In this document: positions 1 to 11,373 of the stretch, piece after piece | Position numbering within the stretch: position 1 is the stretch's first letter | Layout: each line of letters opens with the position of its first letter | Source: Brassica napus | Lineage: Eukaryota; Streptophyta; Magnoliopsida; Brassicales; Brassicaceae | Direction: 5' to 3' | Length of the DNA: 64,000 nt | NCBI RefSeq assembly: GCF_020379485.1 | Contig: NC_063438.1 | Location: forward strand, 930,001 to 994,000 | Translations under genes and position numbers: made by a program | Notes under the pieces: generated by a model | What the model was told of the DNA's origin: nothing | Seen by the model: the letters and a program-made list of their open reading frames with translations, nothing else | Databases searched by the model: none

Positions 1-15
1 TATAAGAAATCGTGT

Positions 16-69
16 GTGATTGTGTTAGATGTTTTTTTTTTTTGAGAAAGGGTGATTGTGTTAGATGTT
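16..69 (-). repeat. Micro-insertion with 18-bp target repeat
   Basis: The 18-mer GTGATTGTGTTAGATGTT occurs at 16-33 and again at 52-69. Between the copies lie 18 bases, a run of T followed by GAGAAAGG. Read on the minus strand this is CCTTTCTC followed by poly(A), the form expected of a nearly completely 5'-truncated retroposon insertion. Confidence 0.6.
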
Positions 70-271
70 AATCAGTGTTACCATCACAGGTACACATATA
101 TACAGATAATGCCATATTGTCTAACAGAAATCTCACATGGAGAGTACTACTACATCTATTGGCATGTTCCGACCAGCTTGTTAAATATGCTGCTGCATAA
201 ATATATAATGAAAATAATAGAGATTTTTATTTAAGAGAATAATAAGTACGAGGAGACATATGCACATTTCT

Positions 272-308
272 AAAGATCGCTCTTACCAAAAAAAAAAAGA
301 TCGCTCTT
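272..308 (+). repeat. Micro-insertion with 13-bp target repeat
   Basis: AAAGATCGCTCTT is present at 272-284 and 296-308, separated only by ACC plus a run of A. The short unit ending in poly(A) between identical repeats fits a target-site duplication around a vestigial LINE-type insert. Confidence 0.55.
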
Positions 309-1285
309 TAGCTCTTCCTCTTATAATGTTCCTTGTCGAGTGATATAGCGCAATTTCTTTTGCGTGCACATGTTCTGAAACCTCAACCTAAAGTGTGATC
401 TCACACACATGCGGCAAATATGGTTTTCATTTTTTGTTTTGTTTTGTTTGTGAGAGTTTTAATCATATACAAATGCAAGGAATCATGTATGCTATTGATT
501 CACTTACTGAACACATATTATGGATTGCATTATATTTTTCATATAGGGAAACAAACATTAAACACACAATACTGATATGCAAACAAATATAATATAAAAA
601 AACATTTTCCCGTCTTAAATTTCCAGAGTTTTCATAAAATATGTTTTGATCTTTCTTTTGTGAGGATTTTTTTCCTCTACATATTTTCTTCTGGCGACTC
701 CATGATTATACACTTTAATAAAATCGATATATCGGCGTCGGATGTGTACACACATTTACTTTTGTTACATAAGTGAAGGGATTCCAAGTATACTTGTTTG
801 TGTTTATTATTACATTTATTCTGATAAAGGCACCTCTCACATGTGTCACAAAGGATTGGTCACATCTTCTTAAAAAGTTTAGGGGGGAAACATTAAATAT
901 TAGTCAAAGAAGTAAGCTCTCCATTTGTAATTGGGAAATCTGGTATTCTTGCACTACAACGTCTCTTATTAATCTATAAATTTAGTATACATTTTCGACA
1001 ATAAGGTGGGCAATATCCGTTTCAAAACAATAAATCACTGAACTATGTTATATCCTTAACTAACTTGGAGTACATATGAAAACCTACAGTTTATCACCGG
1101 ATATAGAAGGTCAAAAGGAAAGTAAAACAACAAACAATATTAGTTAGTTCTCTAGCTAATTATTGAACTCTACGTGCGAGTGGGTTCATTGGATCTACTT
1201 TAGCCAATCATCCACACAAACTTGCACTCATAAGAAAATTTTCAAAAGAAGTCTAAAAAAGGAATTTACGATTAAGTACTGTATT

Positions 1286-1329
1286 AACAATGCGTGGTCC
1301 GTTGACAAAAAAAAAACAATGCGTGGTCC
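1286..1329 (+). repeat. Micro-insertion with 15-bp target repeat
   Basis: AACAATGCGTGGTCC is present at 1286-1300 and 1315-1329. The 14 bases between them are GTTGAC followed by A residues. Same architecture as the other micro-insertions of this window. Confidence 0.6.
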
Positions 1330-2357
1330 ATATTGTAATTTTTCTTACATCTAAAAGTATGTCATTTCCTAGTATTATAAAATGCGGATGAAAATAGCAA
1401 AACGAGGGGACCAGATGATAAATCACATGATCATATCATATGAGACCATCTCCGCTCTCACTGCCAGGATGGGTCTCAATCTAAAACATAAATAATCTAA
1501 ATGCTTGCCAGAAATAATAATAAAATAAATGTCAATAATTGATATCGCCGACGGTGTTAATTAACAAGGAGAACTATACAAAGTATACAACCAGTCTATA
1601 TTTTAGGGATATCACAAATTATAAAACGATAAAGTTTTTGGAAATAAAATGAGGATATTTTGCAAGACTTTTGTCCACATCAAATGATTTTATACAATAA
1701 TGTTTGCAAACTAAATAAACTAAGATTAAGAACAATATATTTAGTGCATTCATGAGATCGTTAAATAAAATTAGACATAGTTTAGTGCATATGATTAGCA
1801 CCAACACTAACCTAACAACCTCTTGTTCCCCATTTTCTCTCATTTTCCTAATTTATACAGTCCACCCCACTAATCATCTTGAAAAAGCATAATTATTCTG
1901 CTATGCACAAAACAAAACAAAATTTATTTTCTACACAATGAAAATCCTTAATGGGCTTATTTGCTAAATAACCAAAATAAAAATGGAAATTAGATTTGTA
2001 GAAAGAAGGTAGAGAGAGATAGGAAGAGAAAGTAGGAGAGAGAGAGGATGGTTTTGGGTAGTTAGTGAATTTTTGTTTTTTTTCTTGGTTAGTAGGCCTA
2101 ATTTCTCATTAAATTATGGGCCATACATCACCGAATCGAACCTGTCAGGCTCTTATAACAAGCCCATTTAATAAGCCCACAAATAAACTATTCTTCCATA
2201 GTGCAGAAACATTTTTTAGATGTAAAATTTTAAGATGAGACAACTACGACGACAGAACAGAATGCACATAAACACATAGTAACACCACCATTCAATAGAT
2301 AAACAACAACACCCCCATGAAAATTGCCAAAACCAAACAAAGAAACTCATGTTTTGT

Positions 2358-2435
2358 ATGATAATGCTCTTGTCCCTTTCCAAATGATATGAAACTCCCG
2401 ATTTAAGACCCCAAAAAAAAAACAATGATAATGCT
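2358..2435 (+). repeat. 56-bp poly(A) insertion with 11-bp repeat
   Basis: ATGATAATGCT flanks a 56-bp segment (2369-2424) that ends in CCCC plus a run of A. This is the longest of the micro-insertions. It lies just past the stop codon of the CAS gene, possibly in or near its 3' untranslated region. Confidence 0.5.
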
Positions 2436-2608
2436 TATACCACCACTTTTTCTTCGCAGACGCAAATGCCATGTTGCTCTCCTTTCTCCTCACACTCATC
2501 TCTCCTGTTACAGTCACATCAACATCAAGATTTAATCCTAAATCAATAGCCAAGAAGACAGTCACACCGACATGAAAACAATCTCAAAGTACAACAGACC
2601 ACTTACTT

Positions 2609-5524
2609 TCAAATGATTATGGAGTTGTAAGCGCTGCAGAGCTGAAGCAAAGCTGCCTGGTTTGCTTTTTCGAGATTCTCACCAATTAACTGAGGGTATC
2701 TACCAGGAGAAGCAGCAGAAAGCCTGGCCAAAGAAGCAACCACGAACTGCTTCGGATCTCTAATGTCTGGAAGAGGATCCGCTTCTCTTCTCCCAGCATT
2801 GTGAAGACTCACAAACGCAGCTGTGTATCCAACATTCTCCAAGACGTCTGGCATTTCAGGTTCTTCAACGGCTCTTTCCTGCTCAGGCCTTGAAACAAGC
2901 GTCACTATACTGTCCAGCATAGCTCCCCAGATCTTAGAAGCTGCTGGATGAAGAAGGTCTGGAGTCTCACATATGAGTCTCGTTGCGGCAACTGCAGCTA
3001 GCTTTACCTCGACACTTCCCATGATCAGCTTAACGTTTGGAATCCAGAATTGCTGCACGATGGTGGTGAAAATGTTGGGCTGAACAGTATTCATAGTGGC
3101 GACAAGATGAGCATGTCCGTGCTTCACCAAAAAGAGGGACATGAATACCACTAGCGATTTCTGGAACTTAATAGTCTTCTTGTTCTGAAGACGTGTGAAC
3201 AGAGCATTCCATACGCCCGTCATGTATGGAGCAATGGCACCGTAGTCGAGATACTCGATCACAGTATTGAGCACATAAAACCCTTGCTCATCTGTGCTAG
3301 GAGCTGCAACCAGTTTATCAAATATTCCCAGCACTTCACTCAACCGATTCTCTTGAGTGACCTCATGAGGTGCTTTCTGCAGGAAAGCCTGGAGCAAACG
3401 CACAAGGGCTGGAACATTGCCGCTTCTCTTCCAAGACTCAGGCGACAGGAGCAGCAAGAAGATCTGCATGTAGTTCGGCGAGAGAGGCGGTCTGTTCAGC
3501 TCAACAAGCTGAGCTAGCAGCTGAAACGCGTAAGGCAAGAACTCTGCGATATCATTGGCCAAAATCATCTGCAGGCTTGGGAAGAGACTCGTTTCAAATG
3601 CAGATATAAGAGAAATATCACGTTCACAGGCCCTGCGAACAAGTACAGCCACAGACTCAAAGATGTAGTGATTAAACGTAGGATTCTTCGGGTTTTTGCA
3701 AACTTCACTAAGAACAGAGGTCAAGCCACCGATGCAAGGTCCAGCAACCTCACTACTGATTTCAGCAACACCGAGGACCCGCATTATACACTTCATAATA
3801 TATTGATTCTCCTCAGATTCAGGGAACTTCAGTGCATCAAACAGATTCGTCATCAACTGCAGCAAAAACGGACTTATATCACCAGCGACATACCTGCTCC
3901 TTCCACCTTCCTCCTTTACTAGCAAGAGCTTCTCTATACAGCTAGCAGCATATGAGTGCACCACGTTCGACTCTGCTTTAAGGAACCGGACCAGCTCCGG
4001 GAACAACTGCATTGCAAAGGGCTTTGGTAGATGACTGCGAAACATCGTTAAGAACTTCAAAGACCCTGCCTTCAGCATTGGAAAGCTGTTGACGTCGTGG
4101 CTTTGCAACTCGGGGAGAATAATGCTTGCAAAGAAGCTTTGAACATCAATAAGATCTGTGGATACAGACGCACCCCCTGCCTTCTTCGTAGCCAGCGAGA
4201 CGACCAAGTAAATTGCACAGTCCTTGTCTTTCCATTGTACAGCCGGATTAGATGAAAAAGAGCTCAAAAGCTTCTGTATCTCATGAGAAACCACTTCTGT
4301 CACCTGTGCTTTGTAGTTTGTGGCAAGTCCTTTAAGCAGTTCACAAGCGATCCTCCTTCTAGTGTCCACATCGCTTCCCTCCATGTCCCTCCGGATAAAC
4401 TCAATATAGTTCATCTCAAAAAGCTCTTCATCTTCATCCCTCAAAGAAACATTAGGAATCACAATGCTCTGGCAGATTTCCTTAATCACATTCTCGCCTG
4501 CAAACAAAGCATGGTGCGCACTCGTGCTCACAGTGGTCAAAAACTTGATTGCCGTAGTAGCTAGCTGATCCCTACTAGGAGACTTCGACACATCCCTTAG
4601 CAACGTCCACACGGCTGATGCAAAACCCTCCAAAAACTTTTGGAACTCTTCTTCGTACTTCTCCATGTACAAGTTAATGTTCTCACAAACAGCCGCGCGG
4701 AGATCATCCACAAGCGTCAAACCATCTTCTGTGCTCTCCAAGGCGGGGTAGTTCGAGGACAAACACTTCTTAAACACTCCCATCCACTTCTCCATATTAT
4801 CCTCGAAGAACTCAGGCAAGTCCTGGAAGTTCAGCGAGAAGAATATCCTGCAGCAAAGCTTCTGAGACTCAAACAAAGGCTTAAGGTTCGCAGCCGATCC
4901 ACCAGAGCTCACAGCGGCATCAATCAACGAATCAGTTTTAACGAATATCTCTTGCAACGGAGGAGCGAAAATCTCAAGGCAATACTTAATATCAAGAAAC
5001 AGCTCATCGGTTCTATACTGATGCCTAAAGTTTTTGAAAATCGAATTCGCAGTCCCGAGAATACCGTTAACGGCCGCGTAGTCCCCGGCGAGAGCAGCCT
5101 TCTGGAGGCTGGAGACGAGCTCCGGGAGCAACGCAGGCCAGTTTCTCGGGAAATCGTGCTTCCCGATGACGGCTAGGGCTTCGCTGAGCTGGCTCTGGAT
5201 CCTCGGGGAAGAGGAGAGCATGAGGGAGACGATGAGCGTCTTGATCTGCTCCTTCTCCGAATCCATAATCGGAGCGACGCCGGAGTCTGCAGAAGGGAGC
5301 CACCGCGAGCGGAGGTGGTTCTTGAAGTTGACGGCGGCGGCGTGGCGAGTCTGCTCCTCGACGGAAGGCTCCGCTACGAGACGGAGCACGGCTAAACCGT
5401 AGTTTGGTAGATCGGCGGCTTCGGAGAGAAATCTCTCGGCGGCGCGGCGAGGCTCGGGGATCGGGGAGAGTGTGTGGAGGAAGCACTGCGAGAGGTTCTG
5501 GAGAGTCTCCGGATTCCACTCCAT
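2609..5524 (-). CDS. CAS: Exportin-2 / CAS, importin-alpha re-exporter
   Basis: Importin-beta family HEAT-repeat receptor that returns importin-alpha from nucleus to cytoplasm with Ran-GTP. A single uninterrupted frame encodes 971 residues, essentially the length I recall for the intronless Arabidopsis gene (At2g46520). The start is the ATG at 5524 ([20 protein letters not shown]); the frame runs further upstream but has no reason to begin there. An importin-beta N-terminal domain follows (about residues 25-100, [20 protein letters not shown]), then the Cse1 central region and a C-terminal CAS/CSE domain (about 520-950) ending in SAYNSIII. No frameshift or stop was seen. TGGGCC-type motifs lie about 170-210 bp upstream of the ATG, as is common for plant housekeeping genes. 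Confidence 0.95.
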   Translation of the reverse strand: MEWNPETLQNLSQCFLHTLSPIPEPRRAAERFLSEAADLPNYGLAVLRLVAEPSVEEQTRHAAAVNFKNHLRSRWLPSADSGVAPIMDSEKEQIKTLIVSLMLSSSPRIQSQLSEALAVIGKHDFPRNWPALLPELVSSLQKAALAGDYAAVNGILGTANSIFKNFRHQYRTDELFLDIKYCLEIFAPPLQEIFVKTDSLIDAAVSSGGSAANLKPLFESQKLCCRIFFSLNFQDLPEFFEDNMEKWMGVFKKCLSSNYPALESTEDGLTLVDDLRAAVCENINLYMEKYEEEFQKFLEGFASAVWTLLRDVSKSPSRDQLATTAIKFLTTVSTSAHHALFAGENVIKEICQSIVIPNVSLRDEDEELFEMNYIEFIRRDMEGSDVDTRRRIACELLKGLATNYKAQVTEVVSHEIQKLLSSFSSNPAVQWKDKDCAIYLVVSLATKKAGGASVSTDLIDVQSFFASIILPELQSHDVNSFPMLKAGSLKFLTMFRSHLPKPFAMQLFPELVRFLKAESNVVHSYAASCIEKLLLVKEEGGRSRYVAGDISPFLLQLMTNLFDALKFPESEENQYIMKCIMRVLGVAEISSEVAGPCIGGLTSVLSEVCKNPKNPTFNHYIFESVAVLVRRACERDISLISAFETSLFPSLQMILANDIAEFLPYAFQLLAQLVELNRPPLSPNYMQIFLLLLSPESWKRSGNVPALVRLLQAFLQKAPHEVTQENRLSEVLGIFDKLVAAPSTDEQGFYVLNTVIEYLDYGAIAPYMTGVWNALFTRLQNKKTIKFQKSLVVFMSLFLVKHGHAHLVATMNTVQPNIFTTIVQQFWIPNVKLIMGSVEVKLAAVAATRLICETPDLLHPAASKIWGAMLDSIVTLVSRPEQERAVEEPEMPDVLENVGYTAAFVSLHNAGRREADPLPDIRDPKQFVVASLARLSAASPGRYPQLIGENLEKANQAALLQLCSAYNSIII

Positions 5525-5694
5525 TGTTCGATAGAGTTTAATCGATCGATCGCGAAAGAGACGGCGAAGAGAGGAGTAGCTAGGGTTTCTGATTTCAGAG
5601 GGAAACAGAATGATTTTTATTTTTAAAGAGATGACATGACGGTGGAGAAAAGTTCGATGAGCTCGTCGGGTTGTACCCGAGAGACAGATACGAT

Positions 5695-5736
5695 TGGGCC
5701 TTTGTTCAATTTTTAAGCCCATGACTTAAATGGGCC
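5695..5736. promoter_or_regulatory. Site II (TGGGCY) cluster upstream of CAS
   Basis: TGGGCC at 5695-5700, AGCCCA at 5716-5721 and TGGGCC at 5731-5736. These are site II type elements, bound by TCP factors in growth-related plant genes. They sit upstream of the CAS start codon on the minus strand. Function is inferred from motif and position only. Confidence 0.5.
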
Positions 5737-5958
5737 TAACTTGGATACCTCGCGAGCATTACGACTATGGTTTCTGAGCAAGAATCTCTGTCGGTGAGAC
5801 TTTCTCGTTTCCCGAGTATTGATTGTTATTTAATTAAATTAGCAAGTAGAAAAACGTGTTGTATTAGCCTATTACGTGACGTATGTGAAAGTTTGTGCAT
5901 GGAATAGAACTAACTGATTAATGCAAATAAGATAATAAAGGGACGTATACTTAACGAG

Positions 5959-6029
5959 GACTGGTTAGTCTGGTGGTAAACGGCTTGCGACTGCAAGTAC
6001 GGTTTTGAGTTCAACTCGCACTAGTCACC
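5959..6029 (+). repeat. tRNA-like relic (cysteine-like) or SINE head
   Basis: GACTGGT at 5959-5965 pairs with ACTAGTC at 6020-6026 (one G-T pair), followed by ACC like a processed tRNA end. The interior has an A-box-like TAGTCTGGTGG, a GACTGCA loop sequence as in tRNA-Cys, and a B-box-like GTTCAACTC. The D and T arms do not fold into a clean cloverleaf, so this is probably a decayed tRNA or the head of a tRNA-derived SINE rather than a working tRNA gene. Confidence 0.35.
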
Positions 6030-6380
6030 AAAGAATTTACATGCAGATTTATTTTGGCGCCCAAAATTGAAGACTGTTGCATGGCCATGACCCATCCTCA
6101 GATATGCGTCCGCACCGCTAAAAAGTTCGGTTTCTAATCCAAACCACCACAGTAAAATCAAAACACTCGGTTATAAAAAAAAAATGTATACTTCGTCGAA
6201 CATGGCGTAAAGCCCGTCAACGTCCGTGGCGCTGGTCCAAAACATAACACGTTCTTTGGTCTTCTACATTTAAAGTAGTATTGCTATTTGCTAAACAAAA
6301 AGAGAGTTTTTTGGTCAAATAATACAAATACTAGTATTTTACCAGTAAAGTAAGGGTAATTTTATCAAATAGCTATTTTT

Positions 6381-6623
6381 AAGTTTTTATCACAAAAATA
6401 ACATTTAATAAAGAAAACGACTAAAATAACTTTTTTTATTTTGAAAATTTAATATTTATTTTTTATTTAAAAAAAGTTGAAACCATATCTTCAAAACCAT
6501 ATATATTAACTATAAACCTAAGTCTATATTAGTTAATCTCATAGTATAAATGTATTTTTATTTTTTAATAAAAATAAATTTGATCATTTTTTTTATTGAA
6601 AAATATTTTTGTGACAAAAACTT
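6381..6623. mobile_element. Foldback/MITE-like element, 20-bp inverted ends
   Basis: AAGTTTTTATCACAAAAATA at 6381-6400 matches the reverse complement of 6604-6623 with one mismatch. The AT-rich interior resembles a non-coding repeat I recall as very common in Brassica intergenic DNA. The real borders may lie 20-40 bp further out on each side. No transposase is encoded. Confidence 0.55.
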
Positions 6624-7735
6624 GATATCTTAGAAAATTTCCTGTAAAATAAATAATACTTCTAGTAATTAACTTTGATGACGTTTTTTTGTTTGTTTGT
6701 GCTGCTTGATTCCAGTGGTTTTAGTGGTGTTTGAATCCAAAAGGTAATAAATAACAAACTCCACACGAGCACGAATAGAATTTTGTAGCAGAATAATTAA
6801 CAAAAGAGAAGATAGTATAGTAATGATAAGAAGAAGCATGGCATCTGATGATCAGTTTGGTTTCTCATACTTTTTTAGTTAAGTACAGTACTTAAGCTTG
6901 CATTTCTTACACGTGGGACGTGCTATATTACGAATGATGCACACTAAAGTGACACGTGACGCATGATGTATTTGTCGTAATTTGAAAATAAAGTTAAAAT
7001 GTCGATTTCATATGGCTCCACCATTGAATCACGAAAAACGCGTGATGGATAGAAAAAAATGGAGTTGCGTAAGCCAATTGATTCTTTTTTATTGATTACT
7101 AGTAGTACCTTTGCTCCAATCGCCTATCGAACTTTTATCCGTAACTTCTTACTAACTCTCTTTTAAAATTTTCTTAAACGCATATCATTATTATCTGTCA
7201 TACATAACAGTTTAAAAGATTGCTATAATCACTTGTTTTGTGGAAAAAAAAAGGAATGTGAGACATGAGAAGTAATTGTCTGTAATAAAGACCACCGTAG
7301 TCACGAGTGTCTCCACATAACCCCACATTTCTCCTCTTCGTTCTCTACCATACGTTAGTAGGCTCTATCCTCTTACTGCTTATCCATCATGCTTACTTTG
7401 TTTTATTCCATCAAAAATATAAAACCTTATCATCTATATTGAGTTCACATTTGTTTTGGTAACTAGTCTTAAGAAGCAAGAACATGTTACCAGGCCAAAA
7501 ATACTCTTAAACGTGTAGAAAATAGGATTAGACGAATCTACGTATGCACGTATTTAGGGTAATACTCGATTAAATATGATTTTTTTTTTGCTCTATCAAA
7601 AGATAAAAGAATTTATAAGTTGGTGCGACTTCCACATTACTCAAAGAGCACCAACCATGGCGTTATCATAATAAATTAATAACCTACAAAAAGGGTCAAC
7701 TTTAACATGTCACAATACATCATGTACAATATTTG

Positions 7736-7912
7736 AGCTTCTGTATTATGTAATTCTTTTTTTTTCTTTTTTTTTTTTTGCTAAATTGTAAATATCATAT
7801 AAATAAAAGAAAGATTTTACACAAGCAAGATCTTAAGTTTGAACACATCTTGGCAAAAAAGAATAAAAACAAGATGGATCAACCACATCCAAGCTTCTGT
7901 ATTATGTAATTC
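7736..7912 (-). mobile_element. 5'-truncated LINE fragment, 21-bp target repeat
   Basis: AGCTTCTGTATTATGTAATTC occurs at 7736-7756 and 7892-7912 (21 bp, perfect). The insert starts with poly(T) interrupted by one C, then GCTAAATTGTAAATATCAT and about 112 bp of sequence. This is clearly related to the 3' end of the full LINE at 35624-35720, sharing the order gctaaa-tgtaaatatcat, aagattttacaca/aaa, cttggcaaaaa and caagatgg/caagctgg. It is therefore a minus-strand copy of the same LINE family reduced to its 3' tail. Confidence 0.85.
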
Positions 7913-8807
7913 GATCGCTGAAAGCATTTTACAAAGACACGATATAAAAACATATAGCTTTTTAATTGTTATAATTTAATTTTCTTACTGCAACCTAAAT
8001 GATGCTCTACTAATGAAACAAAAAAGACAAAAATAATCGATTTATAAGAAAATGATACGATGAAAACGAATAAGCATCATCATATGTTTTTACATTGTTA
8101 TTTTTGTATAAAACAAAATGGTGCTGCATGTATTTTATACTATTATATTTATACTACTATATCTCCTACCATTGGTTTTTACTCTTTTCAAGAATTCTGT
8201 CATATAATCCATAAACCCTTCTCGTTAAACAAAAACTATCATTTTATGTCACTGATAGAATCCATCAAGTGATCTTGCCCAATCACATATGATTAAATTT
8301 TCAAAATTACTATTATGATTCATGAACGATATATATATATTGTTACTGATAATATTATATCCCAATGCTAATGTGTTTGGCTTTACTTTGCATGTTTTCA
8401 GATTTCAAATTCGCTTTTGGTACTGTGATATATATTAGTAGTTTTCGTTGATAAGTTTCTCCACATGTCACAAGACTCCCGTCTAACTAAATTTATTGAA
8501 GATAGCTCTGTGTAAACTAATAATATTGGTATAGCAAAAGATCATGACCACTTTGTATATGATACAAAGATGGTAAATTCATCCCGGGTGAGTCAAGATT
8601 CCTTCACACGGGAATAAAGTTGATGTATAAAATATTGCAATATCTTAACGATGTTAGTAAATGCTACTACTATAAATATGTTTTTGGTTATAACTTATAA
8701 CTCGATATAAACTCAAGCAGTTAGTACTTTAAATCTATATACAGATAATCATGTAATAAATACATACTATATTTTAATTATTTGAATCTAAGGGGAGCAA
8801 AGCAATA

Positions 8808-9148
8808 GGCATCTCCAACCCAAGACCTCATTTTAAGAGGAGTAAAACTTCAAAATGAGGATTTTAAGATTGATTATTCCAACCATGAATCATCAAAAAA
8901 AATCTTTAAAAATTTATTTATTTGTATTATAATCTTTGATATTAACAAAAATTACTAATAAATAACTATAAGGACAAAAGAAAAATACAAGATAGTTTTG
9001 AGGTTGTGAATAGTTAAACCTCAAATTTGAGGTTTCACTATTCACAACTTTAAAATTTGAAAATTTAAGGTTGAGTTGATTTAAGGTTGAGTTAAAATGA
9101 CACAAAATCTCAAAATTTGAAAATTTGAGATTGAGTTAGACATGCTCT
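8808..9148. mobile_element. MITE-like element (Harbinger type?)
   Basis: The left end GGCATCTCCAACC resembles Brassicaceae MITE termini. The right end, reverse complemented, reads GAGCATGTCTAAC, giving an imperfect terminal inverted repeat of about 13 bp. The interior is AT-rich with internal inverted repeats (caaatttgaggtttcac near 9025, and repeated tcaaaatttgaaaatttga). No coding sequence. Exact ends and target duplication are uncertain. Confidence 0.45.
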
Positions 9149-9679
9149 AAGAAAACTACAACAACATGAAGATAAGAAAAAGTTAGGTTAAAGTCATCAC
9201 ATGTGGTCTCACGGAGCGAGACTCCTTTTGTTGAACGTTACAGTTAGGCATGAGATTCACGCAAATCTTATGCGACAAATAATTTCTCTTCAAATTTTTA
9301 AAATTAAAAGGAAAACGTAATTTTATTAAAGACATGTATTAAATTAAAGGACTTTTAGTGAGAATAATAATAACAGATAGTCCAATTAAATGGACCCACG
9401 TTAATAACGATGTCTGAAATAAATAACCACCCCACCAGATAATTCAAACGATATTTTTTCTTTTGGTTTTTAATTTATGCATGTGATTGCTTTTTATTGG
9501 TTGAGACAAAATAATATAAACAATTATATTCAGTACTATTTGGTACACAAATCTATTTAAAAATCTTTCGACCATGTGATGATGATCTATACTTTTTTAT
9601 ATTTTCCTAATTATTATTATTATTTTATTTTTTTGGATGTGATCTATACAAATATTTGAATCTCACGTAGTTACACATA

Positions 9680-9685
9680 CACGTG
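9680..9685. promoter_or_regulatory. G-box (CACGTG) upstream of bHLH17/JAM1
   Basis: Perfect CACGTG core about 230 bp upstream of the start codon. G-boxes are bound by MYC2-type bHLH proteins, and the Arabidopsis gene is known to respond to MYC2. The functional link here is inferred. Confidence 0.45.
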
Positions 9686-9912
9686 TTTAAATTCACACAT
9701 TAATAAGGTTTGTAGCTCTAAACATTAGGAAACTCAACCATGGTTAAGCTCATAACCCAACTCTAAAACGTTGCATAAGTAAACCACGGTTGGTTTTTTT
9801 AAAAAGAGTCTTCTTCTTCATACAAAACTTACCCAACTCCCCTCTCTCTCTTTCTTCTTCTCCAAACTCTTGGTTTCATATACCGTTTGGTTCTGCTGAA
9901 GTTTTGTTTAAG

Positions 9913-11373
9913 ATGAATACAACTGATGTAGTAGGATGGGAAGATGAAGATACTAGATCCATGGTCAGCGCCGTGTTAGGAAACTCAGCTTCTGAGTTTC
10001 TTACAGCAAACTCAAACTCAAATCAGAATCTGTTTCTCGTCATGGGAACCGACGATGGTCTCAACGAGAAGCTCTCTCGCCTCGTGGACTGTCCAAACGC
10101 CGAGACTTTCAGCTGGAACTACGCCGTGTTCTGGCAGCAGACCGTGTCTAGATCCGGACAACAAGTCTTGGCTTGGGGAGACGGGTGTTGCCGCGAGCCC
10201 AAGGAAGAGGAATCAACCGTTTGTTATAACCTAGAGGAAGAGATGAGGTGGCAGTACATGAGGAAGAGAGTGCTTCAGAAGCTACACAGGATGTTCGGTG
10301 GATCCGATGAAGATGACTACGCTTTGAGCTTAGAGAACGTTACGGCTACTGAGATGTTCTTCTTGGCTTCGATGTATTTCTTCTTTAACCACGGTGAAGG
10401 AGGTCCGGGAAGGTGCTTTGCTTCGGGGAGACACGTGTGGTTGTCGGATGCGGTTGGCTCTGATTATTGTTTTAGGTCTTTTATGGTTAAATCAGCTGGG
10501 ATAAGGACTGTTGTTATGGTTCCTACTGATGCTGGTGTTCTTGAGCTTGGTTCGGTTTGGCCTTTGCCTGAGAATGTAGAGTTGGTTAGGTCTGTTCAAG
10601 CTTTGTTCATGAGGAGAGTTAAGCCACCAAACATGAGCGGAGGAAAGATTCACAAGCTTTTCGGACAAGAACTGAATAGCTCGGACAAGGTAGCTCATCA
10701 AGTGCAAGAGAATGTGAATGTGGTTGTTGTAGAGGATACTAATCACAAGGTGATGAAGACTTCTTGTAATGAGAAAAGACCAGCGAGTTTATTACCAGGA
10801 GTGGCTGTTGTGGAGGAGAAGAGACCGAGGAAGCGAGGGAGGAAGCCTGCTAACGGGAGAGAAGAGGCGTTGAACCATGTGGAAGCTGAGAGGCAGAGAC
10901 GTGAGAAGCTTAACCAGAGATTCTACGCTTTACGAGCTGTTGTTCCAAACATATCTAAAATGGACAAAGCTTCTTTACTTGGAGACGCCATCTCTTACAT
11001 CAAAGAGCTTCAAGAGAGAGTAAAGATCATTGAAGCTGAAGGAGTAATGACCATTGGGACAGAAGAAAGTCAAGAAGTTGTTGACATTCAAGCTGGGGAA
11101 GAGGAGGTTGTTGTGAGAGTAGTCTCACCGTTGGAGTCACATCCAGCATCAAGAATCATACAAGCAATGAGAAACTCAGAGGTTGTTAGTGTTGTGGAGT
11201 CTAAGCTTTCATTAGCTGAAGAGACACTGTTTCACACTTTTGTAGTAAAGAATAACAACGGATCGGATCCAATGACGAAAGAGAAGCTTATAGCAGCGGC
11301 TTACCCGCAAACCGGCTTGACGCAGCAGCTATTACTACCATCTTCTACTTCACAGGTCTCTGGTGATATCTAG
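9913..11373 (+). CDS. JAM1: bHLH transcription factor JAM1/AIB (bHLH17)
   Basis: Nuclear bHLH factor of subgroup IIId, which opposes MYC2 and so dampens jasmonate responses; also known as ABA-inducible bHLH. Intronless, 486 residues from the ATG at 9913 ([16 protein letters not shown]). The bHLH-MYC_N domain covers about residues 35-225 ([45 protein letters not shown]). A basic stretch [16 protein letters not shown] precedes the bHLH at about 321-370 ([33 protein letters not shown]), with the H-E-R contact residues of G-box binders. An ACT-like C-terminal region follows (about 400-460), ending QVSGDI. The Arabidopsis protein is about 80 residues longer; the missing part is the linker between MYC_N and bHLH. 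IIId proteins lack the MYC2-type activation domain, consistent with repression. Confidence 0.93.
   Translation: MNTTDVVGWEDEDTRSMVSAVLGNSASEFLTANSNSNQNLFLVMGTDDGLNEKLSRLVDCPNAETFSWNYAVFWQQTVSRSGQQVLAWGDGCCREPKEEESTVCYNLEEEMRWQYMRKRVLQKLHRMFGGSDEDDYALSLENVTATEMFFLASMYFFFNHGEGGPGRCFASGRHVWLSDAVGSDYCFRSFMVKSAGIRTVVMVPTDAGVLELGSVWPLPENVELVRSVQALFMRRVKPPNMSGGKIHKLFGQELNSSDKVAHQVQENVNVVVVEDTNHKVMKTSCNEKRPASLLPGVAVVEEKRPRKRGRKPANGREEALNHVEAERQRREKLNQRFYALRAVVPNISKMDKASLLGDAISYIKELQERVKIIEAEGVMTIGTEESQEVVDIQAGEEEVVVRVVSPLESHPASRIIQAMRNSEVVSVVESKLSLAEETLFHTFVVKNNNGSDPMTKEKLIAAAYPQTGLTQQLLLPSSTSQVSGDI

Larger units (their letters stand above)
1..2608. other. Gene-free AT-rich region
   Basis: No open frame here looks like a plant protein, and all are short and of low complexity. 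The stretch holds three small poly(A)/poly(T) insertions with direct repeats (entered separately) and AT-rich spacer. The part next to 2609 probably carries the 3' untranslated region of the CAS gene on the minus strand. Confidence 0.6.
5737..9912. other. Gene-free region with small transposon relics
   Basis: More than 4 kb with no convincing coding sequence. It contains a tRNA-like segment, an inverted-repeat foldback element, a 5'-truncated LINE with target duplication and a MITE-like element, all entered separately. CACGTG (G-box) cores occur at 6910-6915 and 6953-6958. The right end is the promoter and leader of the bHLH gene. Confidence 0.6.

Noticed and set aside
4640..5519. Long open frames on the opposite strand and in other frames of the CAS gene
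   Set aside because: They are shadows of the real CAS frame; compositional bias keeps them open.
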